A stretch of 64,000 nt of DNA, from contig JADIZB010000004.1 in NCBI GenBank assembly GCA_016705005.1, forward strand, positions 248,001 to 312,000. Reading direction: 5' to 3'. Below, piece by piece: positions 8,720-18,507 of the stretch (position 1 is its first letter; each line of letters opens with the position of its first letter). The notes beneath the pieces were generated by a model, which ran no database searches, was not told the DNA's origin, and saw nothing but the letters and a program-made list of their open reading frames with translations. A program made the position numbers and the translations under genes. Source of the stretch: Bacteroidales bacterium (GTDB lineage: Bacteria > Bacteroidota > Bacteroidia > Bacteroidales > Lentimicrobiaceae).

Positions 8720-9910
8720 TCAGGATTTTATTGTTTTTTCCCTGGTGTCGCGTGGTATAATGGTTGATCTTCTGAAATCCCCGTCATCACTAAACAGGCA
8801 GCGATAAGTTATGTGTCTTTTGGCAAAATACCCTCCGACCGATTCATGAAGTTGCCTCATTTTCGGATTGAAATCACCAACCCATGAAAGTTCTATCTCT
8901 TTATAATTGGGTCTCTTTTTCATAACCTTATCCAGATGCCAGAAGATAGCCGATTCTATACCTGACTTCTGATATTTCGGTTTAATCCCCATGACAGTGA
9001 TTCTTGACCTGGTAAATATGTCCTTTTTACTCAGATACCAGAATCGTAGCTTTTCTATGAACCCCATTTTCCCATGGAAGCGTTTCAGCATTTCATTCAC
9101 ATCAGGGATCATGACCAGAAAAGCAATGGGTTCACCTTCGTGGTAGGCAAACCAGATAAACTCTTCAACCAGAATTGGTTTCATCTCCTCAAGAGATTCC
9201 AGAAGTACTTTCGTTTCAATCGGTGTGAAATTTTCATGAAACTGCCAGGCATCGTCATAAACTGCCTTAAAATCTTCAATGAACCTGTGACTTTCCTTCC
9301 ACGAAAAATGTTTGAATTCGTAACCGGGCCTTTGCCTAACCCAGTCGGCAATTTTCCAGAATCGCTCAGGAAAAGGTTTTGTAAGATCAAGATGATTGGT
9401 TACCTGCTCAAAATAGGGTTTGAACCCGTATGACTCAAAAAAGTCAATATAATAGTTGTGATGATAATTCATTCCAAAACTCGGATGCATATATCCCTCG
9501 ACAAGCAATCCCCAAAAGTTGTCATTCTCACCAAAATTAACCGGTCCGTCCATCGCCTCCATCCCTCTGTCTGACAGCCATGTCTTGCAGGCATCAAACA
9601 TAAAAAATGCCGCTTCACGGTCGTTGATACATTCAAAAAAGCCCATTCCTCCGGTAGGCTGCTCAAAGTTGTATGCCTTTTTACGGTTGATAAAAGCAGC
9701 TACCCTGCCAATAGTGTTGCCATGATCATCATACAATACCCACCTGATGGCTTCTCCATGAGAAAAAAATACATTTTTCAAAGGGTTGAAAACAGCTTCT
9801 ACCATGTTATCCAACGGACAAACCCAGTAAGGATCCCCGGTATAAATCTTCCTGGCCAGGTCAAGAAACTGTTTTGCCTGAGCCTTATCCGTAACCTCTT
9901 TCAGAACCAT
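8720..9910 (-). CDS. GNAT-like N-acetyltransferase family protein (YghO-like)
   Basis: A 396-residue soluble protein. The C-terminal half has an acyltransferase-like fold with VMGIKPKYQKSGIESAIFWHLD, which matches the acetyl-CoA binding segment of GNAT enzymes in a degenerate form. The N-terminal half (TGDPYWVCPLD, MDGPVNFGENDNFWGLL, YYIDFFESYGFKPYFEQ) matches a conserved uncharacterised family common in Bacteroidota. The substrate is unknown. It stands alone on the minus strand, divergent from the lptF-like gene. A TAAATTTG box (9925-9918) ends only seven bases before the ATG, implying a very short or absent 5' leader. Confidence 0.75.
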   Translation of the reverse strand: MVLKEVTDKAQAKQFLDLARKIYTGDPYWVCPLDNMVEAVFNPLKNVFFSHGEAIRWVLYDDHGNTIGRVAAFINRKKAYNFEQPTGGMGFFECINDREAAFFMFDACKTWLSDRGMEAMDGPVNFGENDNFWGLLVEGYMHPSFGMNYHHNYYIDFFESYGFKPYFEQVTNHLDLTKPFPERFWKIADWVRQRPGYEFKHFSWKESHRFIEDFKAVYDDAWQFHENFTPIETKVLLESLEEMKPILVEEFIWFAYHEGEPIAFLVMIPDVNEMLKRFHGKMGFIEKLRFWYLSKKDIFTRSRITVMGIKPKYQKSGIESAIFWHLDKVMKKRPNYKEIELSWVGDFNPKMRQLHESVGGYFAKRHITYRCLFSDDGDFRRSTIIPRDTREKTIKS

Positions 9911-9917
9911 AAAAGCG

Positions 9918-9925
9918 CAAATTTA
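9918..9925 (-). promoter_or_regulatory. Putative -7 box TAAATTTG of the GNAT-like gene
   Basis: The minus strand reads TAAATTTG seven bases before the start codon at 9910, a match to the Bacteroidota TAnnTTTG element. No clear -33 TTTG is visible. If used, the transcript would be nearly leaderless. Confidence 0.45.
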
Positions 9926-10281
9926 TTTCAGAGCAAATGTAGGAAGTTTTATTGCACCATTCTTTCAGTATAAAGTATTGATTTTTCAAACTCCGGCCAT
10001 TGTTAAACCATGATATTCATATACTTAAATATTCGGTTGGCCAGATTTCCGTTTTTCCGGAAATCATTTAATGGAAAACCATTGTTGTGCACCCACATCC
10101 GGGTTGTCATGTTACAATTGATGGAGCAAAGGTTAACATACACCATAGTGCACTGGTTCTGAGGCATACGGCCGAATGATCGCAGAAGCACCCGGCCATG
10201 TTTGTTTCCGGGCCCGGTTGTGGAGCTTTCTTACCCTGATGAAGTGAAATAAATCCCTCTTCGTTCAATCAAACAAATGAT

Positions 10282-10289
10282 TATTTTTG
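10282..10289 (+). promoter_or_regulatory. Putative -7 box TATTTTTG of the lptF/glycosyltransferase run
   Basis: A perfect TAnnTTTG match lies 19 bases before the GTG start at 10309. The -33 position (TTCG at about 10260) is weak. The rest of 9926-10281 shows no gene. Confidence 0.45.
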
Positions 10290-10308
10290 CTGCATACAAA
10301 CCGGATTT

Positions 10309-11772
10309 GTGAAACGCCTGTATCTGCTTATTCTCAGGACCTACCTGGGACCCCTGATTCTTACATTTTTTATCGCCCTGTTTATCCTGGTGATGCAGTT
10401 CCTTTGGAAATACATCGATGACCTTGTCGGAAAAGGGCTTCCATGGCACGTTGTGGGTCAGTTGTTATTTTATGCATCCACCACATTTGTTCCACTGGCT
10501 CTGCCACTGGCAATTTTGCTTTCATCCCTGATGACCTTCGGAAACCTGGGAGAGCGATATGAACTAGTTGCCATAAAATCAGCCGGTATATCTCTGAGTA
10601 CGGTCATGCGTCCATTGGTTGTGCTCTCTGTTTTGATCAGTATTTTTGCCTTCTTTTTTTCGAATAATGTACTTCCGGTCACAAACCTTAAGTTTAAATC
10701 CATCCTGTTCGATGTAAGGCAGCAAAAACTTGCCCTGAATATCAGGGATGGGATCTTCTACAATGGCATCGACGGATTTGTTATGCGTTTCGGGAAGAAA
10801 GAAAAAGATGATATAACCATTCGCGATGTCATGATCTATGATCATTCGTCCAGGATGGGCAACACCACTGTAACAAGGGCAGATTCAGGGAAAATGGTTC
10901 AGAGTGCCGATGGCAGCATTCTTGAACTTACATTGTATAATGGTTACAAATATGACGAAAAAGGTGAAAAGCGGAATGATTTGCGCAAACCTTTCCAACG
11001 CACCTACTTCCGCGAACAGTATAAGCGGTTCGATCTTTCCCAGTTTAAAATGATGCGTACCAACGAGGCACTTTTCAGGAACCATTACCAGATGCTGAAT
11101 CTGAAACAGCTCACCACTTCTGAAGATTCTATCCGAAAAGAGATCGGAATACGGCAGGAAGGCTGGCTTCAATCAACTGAAAAGAGCTTCTATTTTAATT
11201 CACAACTCGATTCAGGAAGAATTAAAATTACAGAAAAGCCTGTGGAGGTAAGCAACAGATTACCCGCCTTCAGGGATATGAGTAAAGACGATATCCTGAA
11301 AGCACATGAATCTTCACTTAATTCAGCAAGGAATACACTAAATAACATTGAATACGTCAGGAATGATCTGAAGGAAAGAGAAGTTTTACTCTACAAACAC
11401 GAAGTGGAGTGGCACCGGAAATTCACCCTTTCGTTTGCCTGTCTTGTTCTTTTCTTTATTGGCGCACCATTGGGAGCTATCATCCGTAAAGGAGGGCTTG
11501 GTTTGCCATTGATTATCTCTGTCATTTTCTTCGTTATTTATCATGTCATCTCCATGACAGGGGAAAAATCGGTAAAAGCTGGCCAGCTTGAAGCTGTTTA
11601 TGGAATGTGGCTTTCTTCAGCTGTGCTTCTCCCTTTGGGGGTAGTTCTTACAATTAAAGCCACTACCGATTCTCCGTTGTTTGATCCTGATGTCTGGAAA
11701 CGATTCTTTATTGGTATTCTCGCGAAATTCAAAAAACCATCAACAAACACGACTAACCAGGCTGAAGAATGA
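10309..11772 (+). CDS. LptF/LptG-family permease (YjgP/YjgQ)
   Basis: A 487-residue inner-membrane protein of the LPS-export permease family. There are three hydrophobic segments in the first ~110 residues (LGPLILTFFIALFILVMQFL onward), a large periplasmic domain, then three more segments near residues 370-460 (FTLSFACLVLFFIGAPLGAIIRKGG). FIGAPLGAIIRKGGLG is the family's conserved loop. Such proteins pair with LptB and LptC to pull LPS from the inner membrane. The start is GTG. The stop overlaps the next gene by ATGA, so it is co-translated with the glycosyltransferase. LptF and LptG cannot be told apart here. Confidence 0.9.
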   Translation: MKRLYLLILRTYLGPLILTFFIALFILVMQFLWKYIDDLVGKGLPWHVVGQLLFYASTTFVPLALPLAILLSSLMTFGNLGERYELVAIKSAGISLSTVMRPLVVLSVLISIFAFFFSNNVLPVTNLKFKSILFDVRQQKLALNIRDGIFYNGIDGFVMRFGKKEKDDITIRDVMIYDHSSRMGNTTVTRADSGKMVQSADGSILELTLYNGYKYDEKGEKRNDLRKPFQRTYFREQYKRFDLSQFKMMRTNEALFRNHYQMLNLKQLTTSEDSIRKEIGIRQEGWLQSTEKSFYFNSQLDSGRIKITEKPVEVSNRLPAFRDMSKDDILKAHESSLNSARNTLNNIEYVRNDLKEREVLLYKHEVEWHRKFTLSFACLVLFFIGAPLGAIIRKGGLGLPLIISVIFFVIYHVISMTGEKSVKAGQLEAVYGMWLSSAVLLPLGVVLTIKATTDSPLFDPDVWKRFFIGILAKFKKPSTNTTNQAEE

Positions 11773-12977
11773 AAATACTTCTTCTCTGCAATAAATCGCC
11801 CTGGCCACCACTAGAGGGGGGGCCCATTGCTATGAATGCCATGGTAACAGGCCTGATTTCGGCTGGTCATCAGGTGAAAGTCCTGGCGGTTAACAGCAAT
11901 AAATATGGCATCAGTCATGAATCCATCCCGGCCCAATACCGCTCACTGACCGGTATCGAGATGGTATATATCGACCTGGCTGTAAGGCCGTTACCGGCTT
12001 TCATCAACCTGTTTACCGGTAAATCCTTTCATGTTGAACGGTTTATATCAGCCAGCTTTAAAGCTGCGCTTAAAGAGATACTGACAAAAGACAAGTTCGA
12101 CATAATTCAGTTTGAAACCCTCTTCACAACCCCTTATCTTTCGCTTATCCGCAGTTTGTCGGACGCCAGGGTTGTTTTAAGGGCACACAACATCGAGCAT
12201 CTGATATGGCAGCGGATAGCGAACGGCTGCTCAAATCCTTTAAAAAGGGTCTATCTTTCACATCTCGCCCGGACCCTCCGGCGGTATGAACTGAATATGC
12301 TCAACCAGGTGGATGGCATTGCAGCCATTACCGATAAAGATGCCGGGTATTTCAGATCTGTTGCACCAGAAACCCCCGTGATTTCTATACCTTTCGGGAT
12401 TCCGGCCAAAGATTTTGATGTTGTCCCCAAAATAAAACCTTCAGATACTCCTCCTACCCTCTTTCACCTGGGCTCGATGAACTGGATCCCTAATCAGGAA
12501 GGAATAAACTGGTTTATTCACGACGTATGGCCTACCCTTCACAAAAAATTCCCAAAACTGAAATTCCACCTCGCAGGCCGGGAAATGCCTTCCCGGATCA
12601 GGAACATGAATACAGATGGAATTGTAATTGACGGAGAAGTTCCGGATGCACTGGCATATATGCAGTCGCATACTGTAATGATTGTCCCCCTGTTCTCGGG
12701 AAGCGGAATCAGGATAAAAATTGTTGAAGGAATGCTTGCCGGGGCAGCAATCATCACTACGCACGTCGGTGCCGAAGGAATAAATTATACAGATGGACTA
12801 AATTTATTGATAGCAAACGATGCCAAAGGATTCATTAAGGCTGTTGAGAAGTGTCTGAATACACCGGCATTGATTGAGGAATTGGGTCAAAATGCACGCA
12901 AACTGGTCATACAGGACCACAATAATGAGAACCTGATACAGAAAATTTCAGAATTTTACACTGGTATCCGGCAATAA
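11769..12977 (+). CDS. Glycosyltransferase, family 4 type (GT-B fold)
   Basis: A 402-residue cytoplasmic glycosyltransferase. The N-terminal Rossmann half opens MKILLLCNKSPWPPLEGGP. The C-terminal half contains LFHLGSMNWIPNQEGINWF, the nucleotide-sugar region VPLFSGSGIRIKIVEGMLAG (E of the E-x7-E type motif) and ITTHVGAEGI. It probably transfers a sugar to a lipid- or surface-linked glycan; donor and acceptor are unknown. It overlaps the LptF/G-type permease by four bases and is followed 84 bases later by a second glycosyltransferase, which fits an envelope glycan role. Confidence 0.88.
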   Translation: MKILLLCNKSPWPPLEGGPIAMNAMVTGLISAGHQVKVLAVNSNKYGISHESIPAQYRSLTGIEMVYIDLAVRPLPAFINLFTGKSFHVERFISASFKAALKEILTKDKFDIIQFETLFTTPYLSLIRSLSDARVVLRAHNIEHLIWQRIANGCSNPLKRVYLSHLARTLRRYELNMLNQVDGIAAITDKDAGYFRSVAPETPVISIPFGIPAKDFDVVPKIKPSDTPPTLFHLGSMNWIPNQEGINWFIHDVWPTLHKKFPKLKFHLAGREMPSRIRNMNTDGIVIDGEVPDALAYMQSHTVMIVPLFSGSGIRIKIVEGMLAGAAIITTHVGAEGINYTDGLNLLIANDAKGFIKAVEKCLNTPALIEELGQNARKLVIQDHNNENLIQKISEFYTGIRQ

Positions 12978-13061
12978 GTTACTTTTTATACCTTTGCATT
13001 TACAGATATCAGATATCAGAAATCAGCATTCCCTGTTTACCAATAATTCAGCGCAGAGCCG

Positions 13062-14225
13062 ATGAGAATAATGGTAATTCTACCCCGCTTCCCATATCCC
13101 ATTGAGAAAGGGGATAAGTTGCGTGCGTTTCATCAGCTGAGAATTCTTTCAACTTCTTTCGAAATCGTCCTGGTCGCCATCAGTCATGGTAAAGTCAGCA
13201 AAGAATACATCGAAAAGGTAAAACCCTATTGTAAACATATAACCATCATCAGGCAAGACTGGCTGGCAATCATAATTAATCTTGCCAGGGCATTATTCAA
13301 AGGCTGGCCGCTCCAGGCCGGCTATTATTACAGCAGCCGGGCACAACGAAAAATCAACCGGTTAATCAGATCTGAAAAACCCGACCACCTGTATTGTCAG
13401 CTCCTGAGAACTGCTGCCTATGCAGAGCATTTCAAAGGACCTAAGACGCTCGACTACCAGGATGTGTTTTCCAAAGGAATCGAACGGAGAATACCCACTG
13501 CCAATTTTATTATGAAACCGCTTCTGAGGCTCGAATACAACCGGCTTCAACATTACGAGAAAAATTTATTCAATCATTTTGATAATAAAACCATCATTTC
13601 TTCTCCTGACAGGGATTATATTTCGCACCCTGAACGTGAGAAAATTCATATTGTTCCGAACGGTGTTGACAGTAAGTTTTTTACCCCGGGAAAAAATACG
13701 GTTACCCATGAGCTGATATTTACCGGCAATATGGGCTATCCTCCCAATGTAGATTGTGCCGAATATCTTGTAAACAAGGTTCTGCCCATTATTCACCTGA
13801 CACATCCGCATATCCGTATCATGCTTGCAGGAGCCTCACCCCATACACGTGTAAAATCACTGGCATCAGAAAAGGTCACTGTAACGGGATGGGTAGACGA
13901 CATCAGGATGTGTTATTCCAGCGCAATGGTCTTTCTGGCCCCGATGCAGATCGGCACCGGATTACAGAATAAACTGCTCGAAGCTATGTCGATGAGGCTC
14001 CCCTGTATTACTTCATCACTTTGCAATGCAGCACTCGGAGCCAGCCCCGGAACAGAAATCCTGGTTGCCGACACGCCTGAGAAAGTTGCTGCTGATGCAA
14101 TTAATCTGCTTGAAGATCAATCTTTTCGTTCACGTGTAGCCGAGAATGGTTTCTATTTCTCAAAACGAAACTTCAGCTGGGAAAACGCGACAGAAAAACT
14201 TGCCGATTTATTCAGAAAGAATTGA
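13062..14225 (+). CDS. Glycosyltransferase, TIGR03087-like sugar transferase
   Basis: A 387-residue GT-B glycosyltransferase. The start LPRFPYPIEKGDKLRAFHQL and the later segments IFTGNMGYPPNVDCAEYL and APMQIGTGLQNKLLEAMSM match the family 4 group that includes the exosortase-associated sugar transferases, although no exosortase gene is visible here. It belongs with the preceding glycosyltransferase by strand and spacing. The short spacer contains a small ATCAG-type repeat (about 13003-13024). The acceptor is unknown. Confidence 0.85.
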   Translation: MRIMVILPRFPYPIEKGDKLRAFHQLRILSTSFEIVLVAISHGKVSKEYIEKVKPYCKHITIIRQDWLAIIINLARALFKGWPLQAGYYYSSRAQRKINRLIRSEKPDHLYCQLLRTAAYAEHFKGPKTLDYQDVFSKGIERRIPTANFIMKPLLRLEYNRLQHYEKNLFNHFDNKTIISSPDRDYISHPEREKIHIVPNGVDSKFFTPGKNTVTHELIFTGNMGYPPNVDCAEYLVNKVLPIIHLTHPHIRIMLAGASPHTRVKSLASEKVTVTGWVDDIRMCYSSAMVFLAPMQIGTGLQNKLLEAMSMRLPCITSSLCNAALGASPGTEILVADTPEKVAADAINLLEDQSFRSRVAENGFYFSKRNFSWENATEKLADLFRKN

Positions 14226-14329
14226 TTGAGAATTAATATATTTATGCCGTTATAATAAGTTACCGAATAATTTGCTGTCAACCCGTTACAAAACTAATAA
14301 AACCGGATAAACCAGAAGTTATCACGAAA

Positions 14330-16498
14330 ATGACAAGAAGAATTTTAAAGTGTCTGCTTCTGTTGCCAGTTTTTCTTTTTTGCTTTGGATTTCCGGGCTT
14401 TTCAGCCAAAGAAACCTCCTCTGATAAAAAGAACCTTCCGGAACTTAACCGGGAGGTTTCTGATATGCTGGAACAATCCCCTGAGAAAGCGTTAATTCTC
14501 GGGATTGAAGTGCTTAAACTGGCGGATGAAGCCGGCAATAAACCTGAAAAAGCAAATGCACTAAAAAATCTTGGGAATATTCACTATTTTATATCCAATT
14601 TCCGCCAGTCACTTGAGTATTTCGAACAGGCATTATTCATATATAAACAAATTGAGGACAAAGACGGTATTGCTTCCACCCTTAACAATTCCGGATTGAT
14701 TCTTGAAATTCAGGGTGATTACTCGGGAGCACTGAAAAGATACATAGAAGCATCAACAATCTTCTCAAAAATAGAAAATGAGAAAAAACTTGCCCTTGCC
14801 TATACTAATATAGGCAACGTTTACTATGCGCTCGGACGTTTTGACAAAGCGTTGAATTATATGAGCCAGGCCCTGCGGATACATGAAAAAATGAATGATA
14901 GTACCGGGCTGTCAAAATCATTTAATAATATAGGTAATGTCTACCTGAGCCTCAAAGATTTTAAAATAGCACTGGATTATTACCATAAGGCGGAATTCAT
15001 AAACAAACGCCAGAATAACCTGTTGAGCCTCTCAACAAGTTATACAAATCTGGGATCTGCACTTCAGGGCCTGGGAAATGTTGAAGAAGCCCTCGAATAC
15101 AATCGCCTTTCGATAGAAATTTCACGTCGTATCAACGACAATGCGGGCATTATTTCAAGTCTTCTCAACATCGGCAACATTTATCAGGAAGAAGGAAATC
15201 TCCCACAATCGCTGATGAACTATAAAGAAGCCCTTAGACTTTTAAATAAAAATCACGATAGTTACCTGCAGGCTTCTGTGCTTACCAAACTGGCTTCACT
15301 CCGGATAAAACAAAAAGAGCTTGATGAGGCAATTTCACTTCTGAACGAAGCGCTGGCTTTTGCCGACAAAACCGGATCCGATGTTCTGCTCGAAGAAATC
15401 TATGGACACCTCGCCGACGCCTGGAGCGAAAAAGGTGATTTTAAAAGAGCTTATGAGTTTCTTACAAAAAATAAGATTTATGCTGACAGCCTGTATAACC
15501 TTGAAAGCAATGAGAGACTCAACCGTTTGAGAGTAAGTTTTGAATCCGAACAGACTGAACGCGACAACCAACTGCTCAGGCAACAGAATATTTTCAGTCA
15601 GCTGGCTTTGAAACGTCAGCAAATCATTCGTAATCTGCTGATTGCCATATCGGTTATCATTATAGTTTTTTCAACCTTCCTGCTCTCAATGTACCAGTCG
15701 AAGAAAAGAAAGAACGAGTTGCTGGCCGAAAGCAACCAACAAATTATACTTCAGAAGGAAGAACTTAACCTGCTTTACAAAGAGCAATTCAAGCAGAACG
15801 AGACCAAGAATAAGTTTTTTAGTATCGTAGCACACGACCTGAAGTCACCCTTCCAGTCTATTCTTGGCTTTTCTGAATTGTTGAGTTCTGAATATGAATA
15901 TTTGACTGAAATCCAGAGAAAGGAAGCAGCAGCCAATATTCTGAATGTATCAAACGATACCTTCAGGTTGATTGAAAATCTGCTTGAATGGGGACGAACG
16001 CAAACCGGAGCCGTCAGGGCTGTTTTCAGATCTTTTAATGTCAGGGATCTTGTTCTTGAAACCCTGCCAGTATTTCAGTCCCCATTGAAGAAGAAGAATA
16101 TCCAGCTGACCTACGACCTGCCTCCGCTGCTTCAGGCCTGGGCTGACCCAGATATGATCATGGCAGTTCTCAGGAATCTCATTTCAAATGCCATCAAATT
16201 CACACCTGTTAACGGCAACATTCACCTCAGTGCAACACAGGCCGATGACATGGTGAAGCTTGCCGTGAAGGACACAGGAACAGGTATGTCATCAGAAATT
16301 CTGGAAAGATTGTTCACCTTCGACCCGAAAGTCCAGAGGGCCGGAACAATGGGCGAGCGCGGAACCGGTCTTGGCCTTGCATTGTGCCTCGAATTCATGG
16401 AGCTTAACCATGGAATCATCAAGGTTGAAAGTGAACTTGAAAAAGGAAGCACCTTTACCATGATGATGCAACCGCTCACCAGGAGACCCCGCGATTAA
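14330..16498 (+). CDS. TPR-repeat sensor histidine kinase
   Basis: A 722-residue membrane kinase with a signal peptide (CLLLLPVFLFCFGFPGFSA). About seven TPR repeats follow at residues ~45-400 (ANALKNLGNIHYFISNFRQS, AYTNIGNVYYALGRFDKA and similar), then a coiled-coil stretch, one membrane segment near residues 438-457 and a second coiled coil. HisKA has His502 in VAHDLKSPF, and HATPase_c shows the N box NLISNAIKFTP, G1 DTGTGMS and G2 GTGLGLALC. The periplasmic TPR domain probably senses a protein or peptide. No response regulator is adjacent, so the partner lies elsewhere. Confidence 0.92.
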   Translation: MTRRILKCLLLLPVFLFCFGFPGFSAKETSSDKKNLPELNREVSDMLEQSPEKALILGIEVLKLADEAGNKPEKANALKNLGNIHYFISNFRQSLEYFEQALFIYKQIEDKDGIASTLNNSGLILEIQGDYSGALKRYIEASTIFSKIENEKKLALAYTNIGNVYYALGRFDKALNYMSQALRIHEKMNDSTGLSKSFNNIGNVYLSLKDFKIALDYYHKAEFINKRQNNLLSLSTSYTNLGSALQGLGNVEEALEYNRLSIEISRRINDNAGIISSLLNIGNIYQEEGNLPQSLMNYKEALRLLNKNHDSYLQASVLTKLASLRIKQKELDEAISLLNEALAFADKTGSDVLLEEIYGHLADAWSEKGDFKRAYEFLTKNKIYADSLYNLESNERLNRLRVSFESEQTERDNQLLRQQNIFSQLALKRQQIIRNLLIAISVIIIVFSTFLLSMYQSKKRKNELLAESNQQIILQKEELNLLYKEQFKQNETKNKFFSIVAHDLKSPFQSILGFSELLSSEYEYLTEIQRKEAAANILNVSNDTFRLIENLLEWGRTQTGAVRAVFRSFNVRDLVLETLPVFQSPLKKKNIQLTYDLPPLLQAWADPDMIMAVLRNLISNAIKFTPVNGNIHLSATQADDMVKLAVKDTGTGMSSEILERLFTFDPKVQRAGTMGERGTGLGLALCLEFMELNHGIIKVESELEKGSTFTMMMQPLTRRPRD

Positions 16499-16830
16499 TC
16501 GCTGAATATTTCAGATCTCCAACCGGGTTGTAAACCAACCATTCCCATTCTAATCGTGCTATTCAACGCTTTTCCATTCTCACGCCTGCTGGTATTTTCA
16601 CTTTTTATTTTGGTATGATTCAATCTGGAATATTTCAACCTTCCGTTTCCTGGCCATGCCGGTATGATTGTCCTGATACGATCCGGTATTCCAACGAAAA
16701 CCGACCTGTTCTAAGGATCATTGAATCCTGAAGTTAGGAAAGCATCGTTTCGTCAGAAATCACTTATACTGGACTATTGTCATCAATGAAACTTCAAAAT
16801 TCCGTATGTTTGCGGTAAAGAAAACAGACA
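16499..16830 (+). promoter_or_regulatory. Intergenic region with putative -7 box TATGTTTG for ettA
   Basis: A perfect TAnnTTTG match lies at 16805-16812, 18 bases before the ATG at 16831. No convincing -33 element is seen, and the rest of the 332-base spacer shows nothing recognisable. Confidence 0.45.
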
Positions 16831-18507
16831 ATGTCAGACGATAAGAAAATCATTTTTTCGATGGTTGGTGTGGGTAAAGTGGTACCTGTTAACCGTCAGA
16901 TTCTCAAAGATATATACCTGTCATTTTATTATGGGGCCAAAATAGGCATCATAGGTCTGAACGGCTCAGGAAAGTCGACCCTGTTAAAAATAATTGCAGG
17001 GATTGAAAAATCATTTATCGGTGATGTTGTTTTTTCGCCGGGTTATTCTGTAGGATTGCTGGAGCAGGAGCCACATCTTGATAATACAAAAACTGTCAGG
17101 GAAATCGTGGAAGAAGGCGTAGCTGAAACCGTTAAGTTGCTCAAAGATTATGAAGCCGTCAATAACCGGTTCTCGGAACCATTGAGTGACGATGAGATGA
17201 ATTCCCTGATTGAAGAACAGGGCAGGCTTACTGAACTGCTTGATCAGCACAACGCATGGGAACTCGACACCAGGCTCGAACGTGCCATGGATGCTCTGAG
17301 GTGCCCCGATCCGGACCAACCTGTTTTAAATCTGTCAGGTGGTGAAAGGCGACGTGTAGCTCTCTGCCGTCTGCTACTGCAGGAACCTGATATCTTGTTG
17401 CTCGATGAGCCTACAAACCACCTTGATGCGGAAAGCATCGACTGGCTTGAGCAACACCTCAGACAGTATAAGGGAACTGTCATTGCTGTGACCCACGACC
17501 GTTATTTCCTCGACAATGTAGCCGGGTGGATTCTTGAACTTGACCGCGGCGAAGGCATTCCATGGAAAGGCAACTATTCATCGTGGCTGGAACAAAAGTC
17601 AAACCGCCTTGCCCAGGAAGAAAAAACCGAGAGTAAGCGCAGAAAAACGCTGGAACGTGAACTCGAATGGGTTAGAATGGCGCCCAAAGCCCGTCATGCC
17701 AAATCTAAAGCCAGGCTGGCTGCATATGAACGTATGATGAGCGAAGATACCCGACAGAAAGAAGAGAAACTCGAAATATTTATCCCGAATGGCCCGCGTC
17801 TGGGAAATAAAGTAATAGAAGTCAAGGACATTTCTAAAGCCTATGGCGATAAACTCCTTTTCGAGAATCTCAGCTTCAGTCTGCCGCCCGCTGGCATCGT
17901 AGGAATAATTGGCCCCAACGGTGCAGGTAAAACCACGCTGTTCAGGTTGATCATGGGTCTTGAGAAACCCGATTCGGGTGATTTTGCCGTAGGAGATACC
18001 GTTAAGCTGGGCTATGTCGATCAGGCACATACAGATATCGACCCTGAAAAATCCGTATGGGAAATCATCTCCGAAGGAAATGAAAACCTTCAGCTTGGCG
18101 GAAAGTTGTTCAATTCAAGGGCTTATGTGGCCCGGTTTAACTTCAGCGGGGCAGATCAGGGAAAGAAAGCTGGCGTACTTTCAGGCGGTGAGCGCAACCG
18201 TATGCATCTGGCCCTGACCCTCAGATCGGAAGCCAATGTTCTTCTGCTTGACGAACCCACCAACGACATCGACGTAAATACACTCCGGGCACTGGAGGAA
18301 GGACTGGAAAATTTTGCCGGTTGCGCAGTTGTTATTTCACACGACAGGTGGTTCCTCGACAGGGTTGCTACCCACATCCTGGCCTTTGAAGGCGATTCCC
18401 AGGTTGCATTTTTCGAAGGCGGATATTCAGAATATGAAGAAAACAGAAAGAAACGCACCGGAGATACCGAACCGCACCGCATCCGTTACAAAAAACTGAA
18501 GGTATAA
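16831..18507 (+). CDS. ettA: ABC-F ATPase, energy-dependent translational throttle protein EttA
   Basis: A 558-residue cytoplasmic protein with two ABC domains and no membrane segments. The start MVGVGKVVPVNRQILKDI matches EttA closely. Walker A boxes are GLNGSGKST and GPNGAGKTT, the signatures LSGGERRRVAL and LSGGERNRMHL, and the Walker B regions LLLDEPTNHLD and LLLDEPTNDID. The linker between domains (ERELEWVRMAPKARHAKSKAR) is the P-site-tRNA interaction motif of this subfamily. EttA binds the ribosomal E site and gates the first elongation step according to ATP level. The stop overlaps the next start as TAATG, so it is coupled to the SatD-like gene. Confidence 0.93.
   Translation: MSDDKKIIFSMVGVGKVVPVNRQILKDIYLSFYYGAKIGIIGLNGSGKSTLLKIIAGIEKSFIGDVVFSPGYSVGLLEQEPHLDNTKTVREIVEEGVAETVKLLKDYEAVNNRFSEPLSDDEMNSLIEEQGRLTELLDQHNAWELDTRLERAMDALRCPDPDQPVLNLSGGERRRVALCRLLLQEPDILLLDEPTNHLDAESIDWLEQHLRQYKGTVIAVTHDRYFLDNVAGWILELDRGEGIPWKGNYSSWLEQKSNRLAQEEKTESKRRKTLERELEWVRMAPKARHAKSKARLAAYERMMSEDTRQKEEKLEIFIPNGPRLGNKVIEVKDISKAYGDKLLFENLSFSLPPAGIVGIIGPNGAGKTTLFRLIMGLEKPDSGDFAVGDTVKLGYVDQAHTDIDPEKSVWEIISEGNENLQLGGKLFNSRAYVARFNFSGADQGKKAGVLSGGERNRMHLALTLRSEANVLLLDEPTNDIDVNTLRALEEGLENFAGCAVVISHDRWFLDRVATHILAFEGDSQVAFFEGGYSEYEENRKKRTGDTEPHRIRYKKLKV

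Noticed and set aside
13003..13024. Short ATCAG-type tandem repeat as a CRISPR or phase-variable tract
   Set aside because: Only two to three imperfect units in an intergenic spacer with no spacer sequences.
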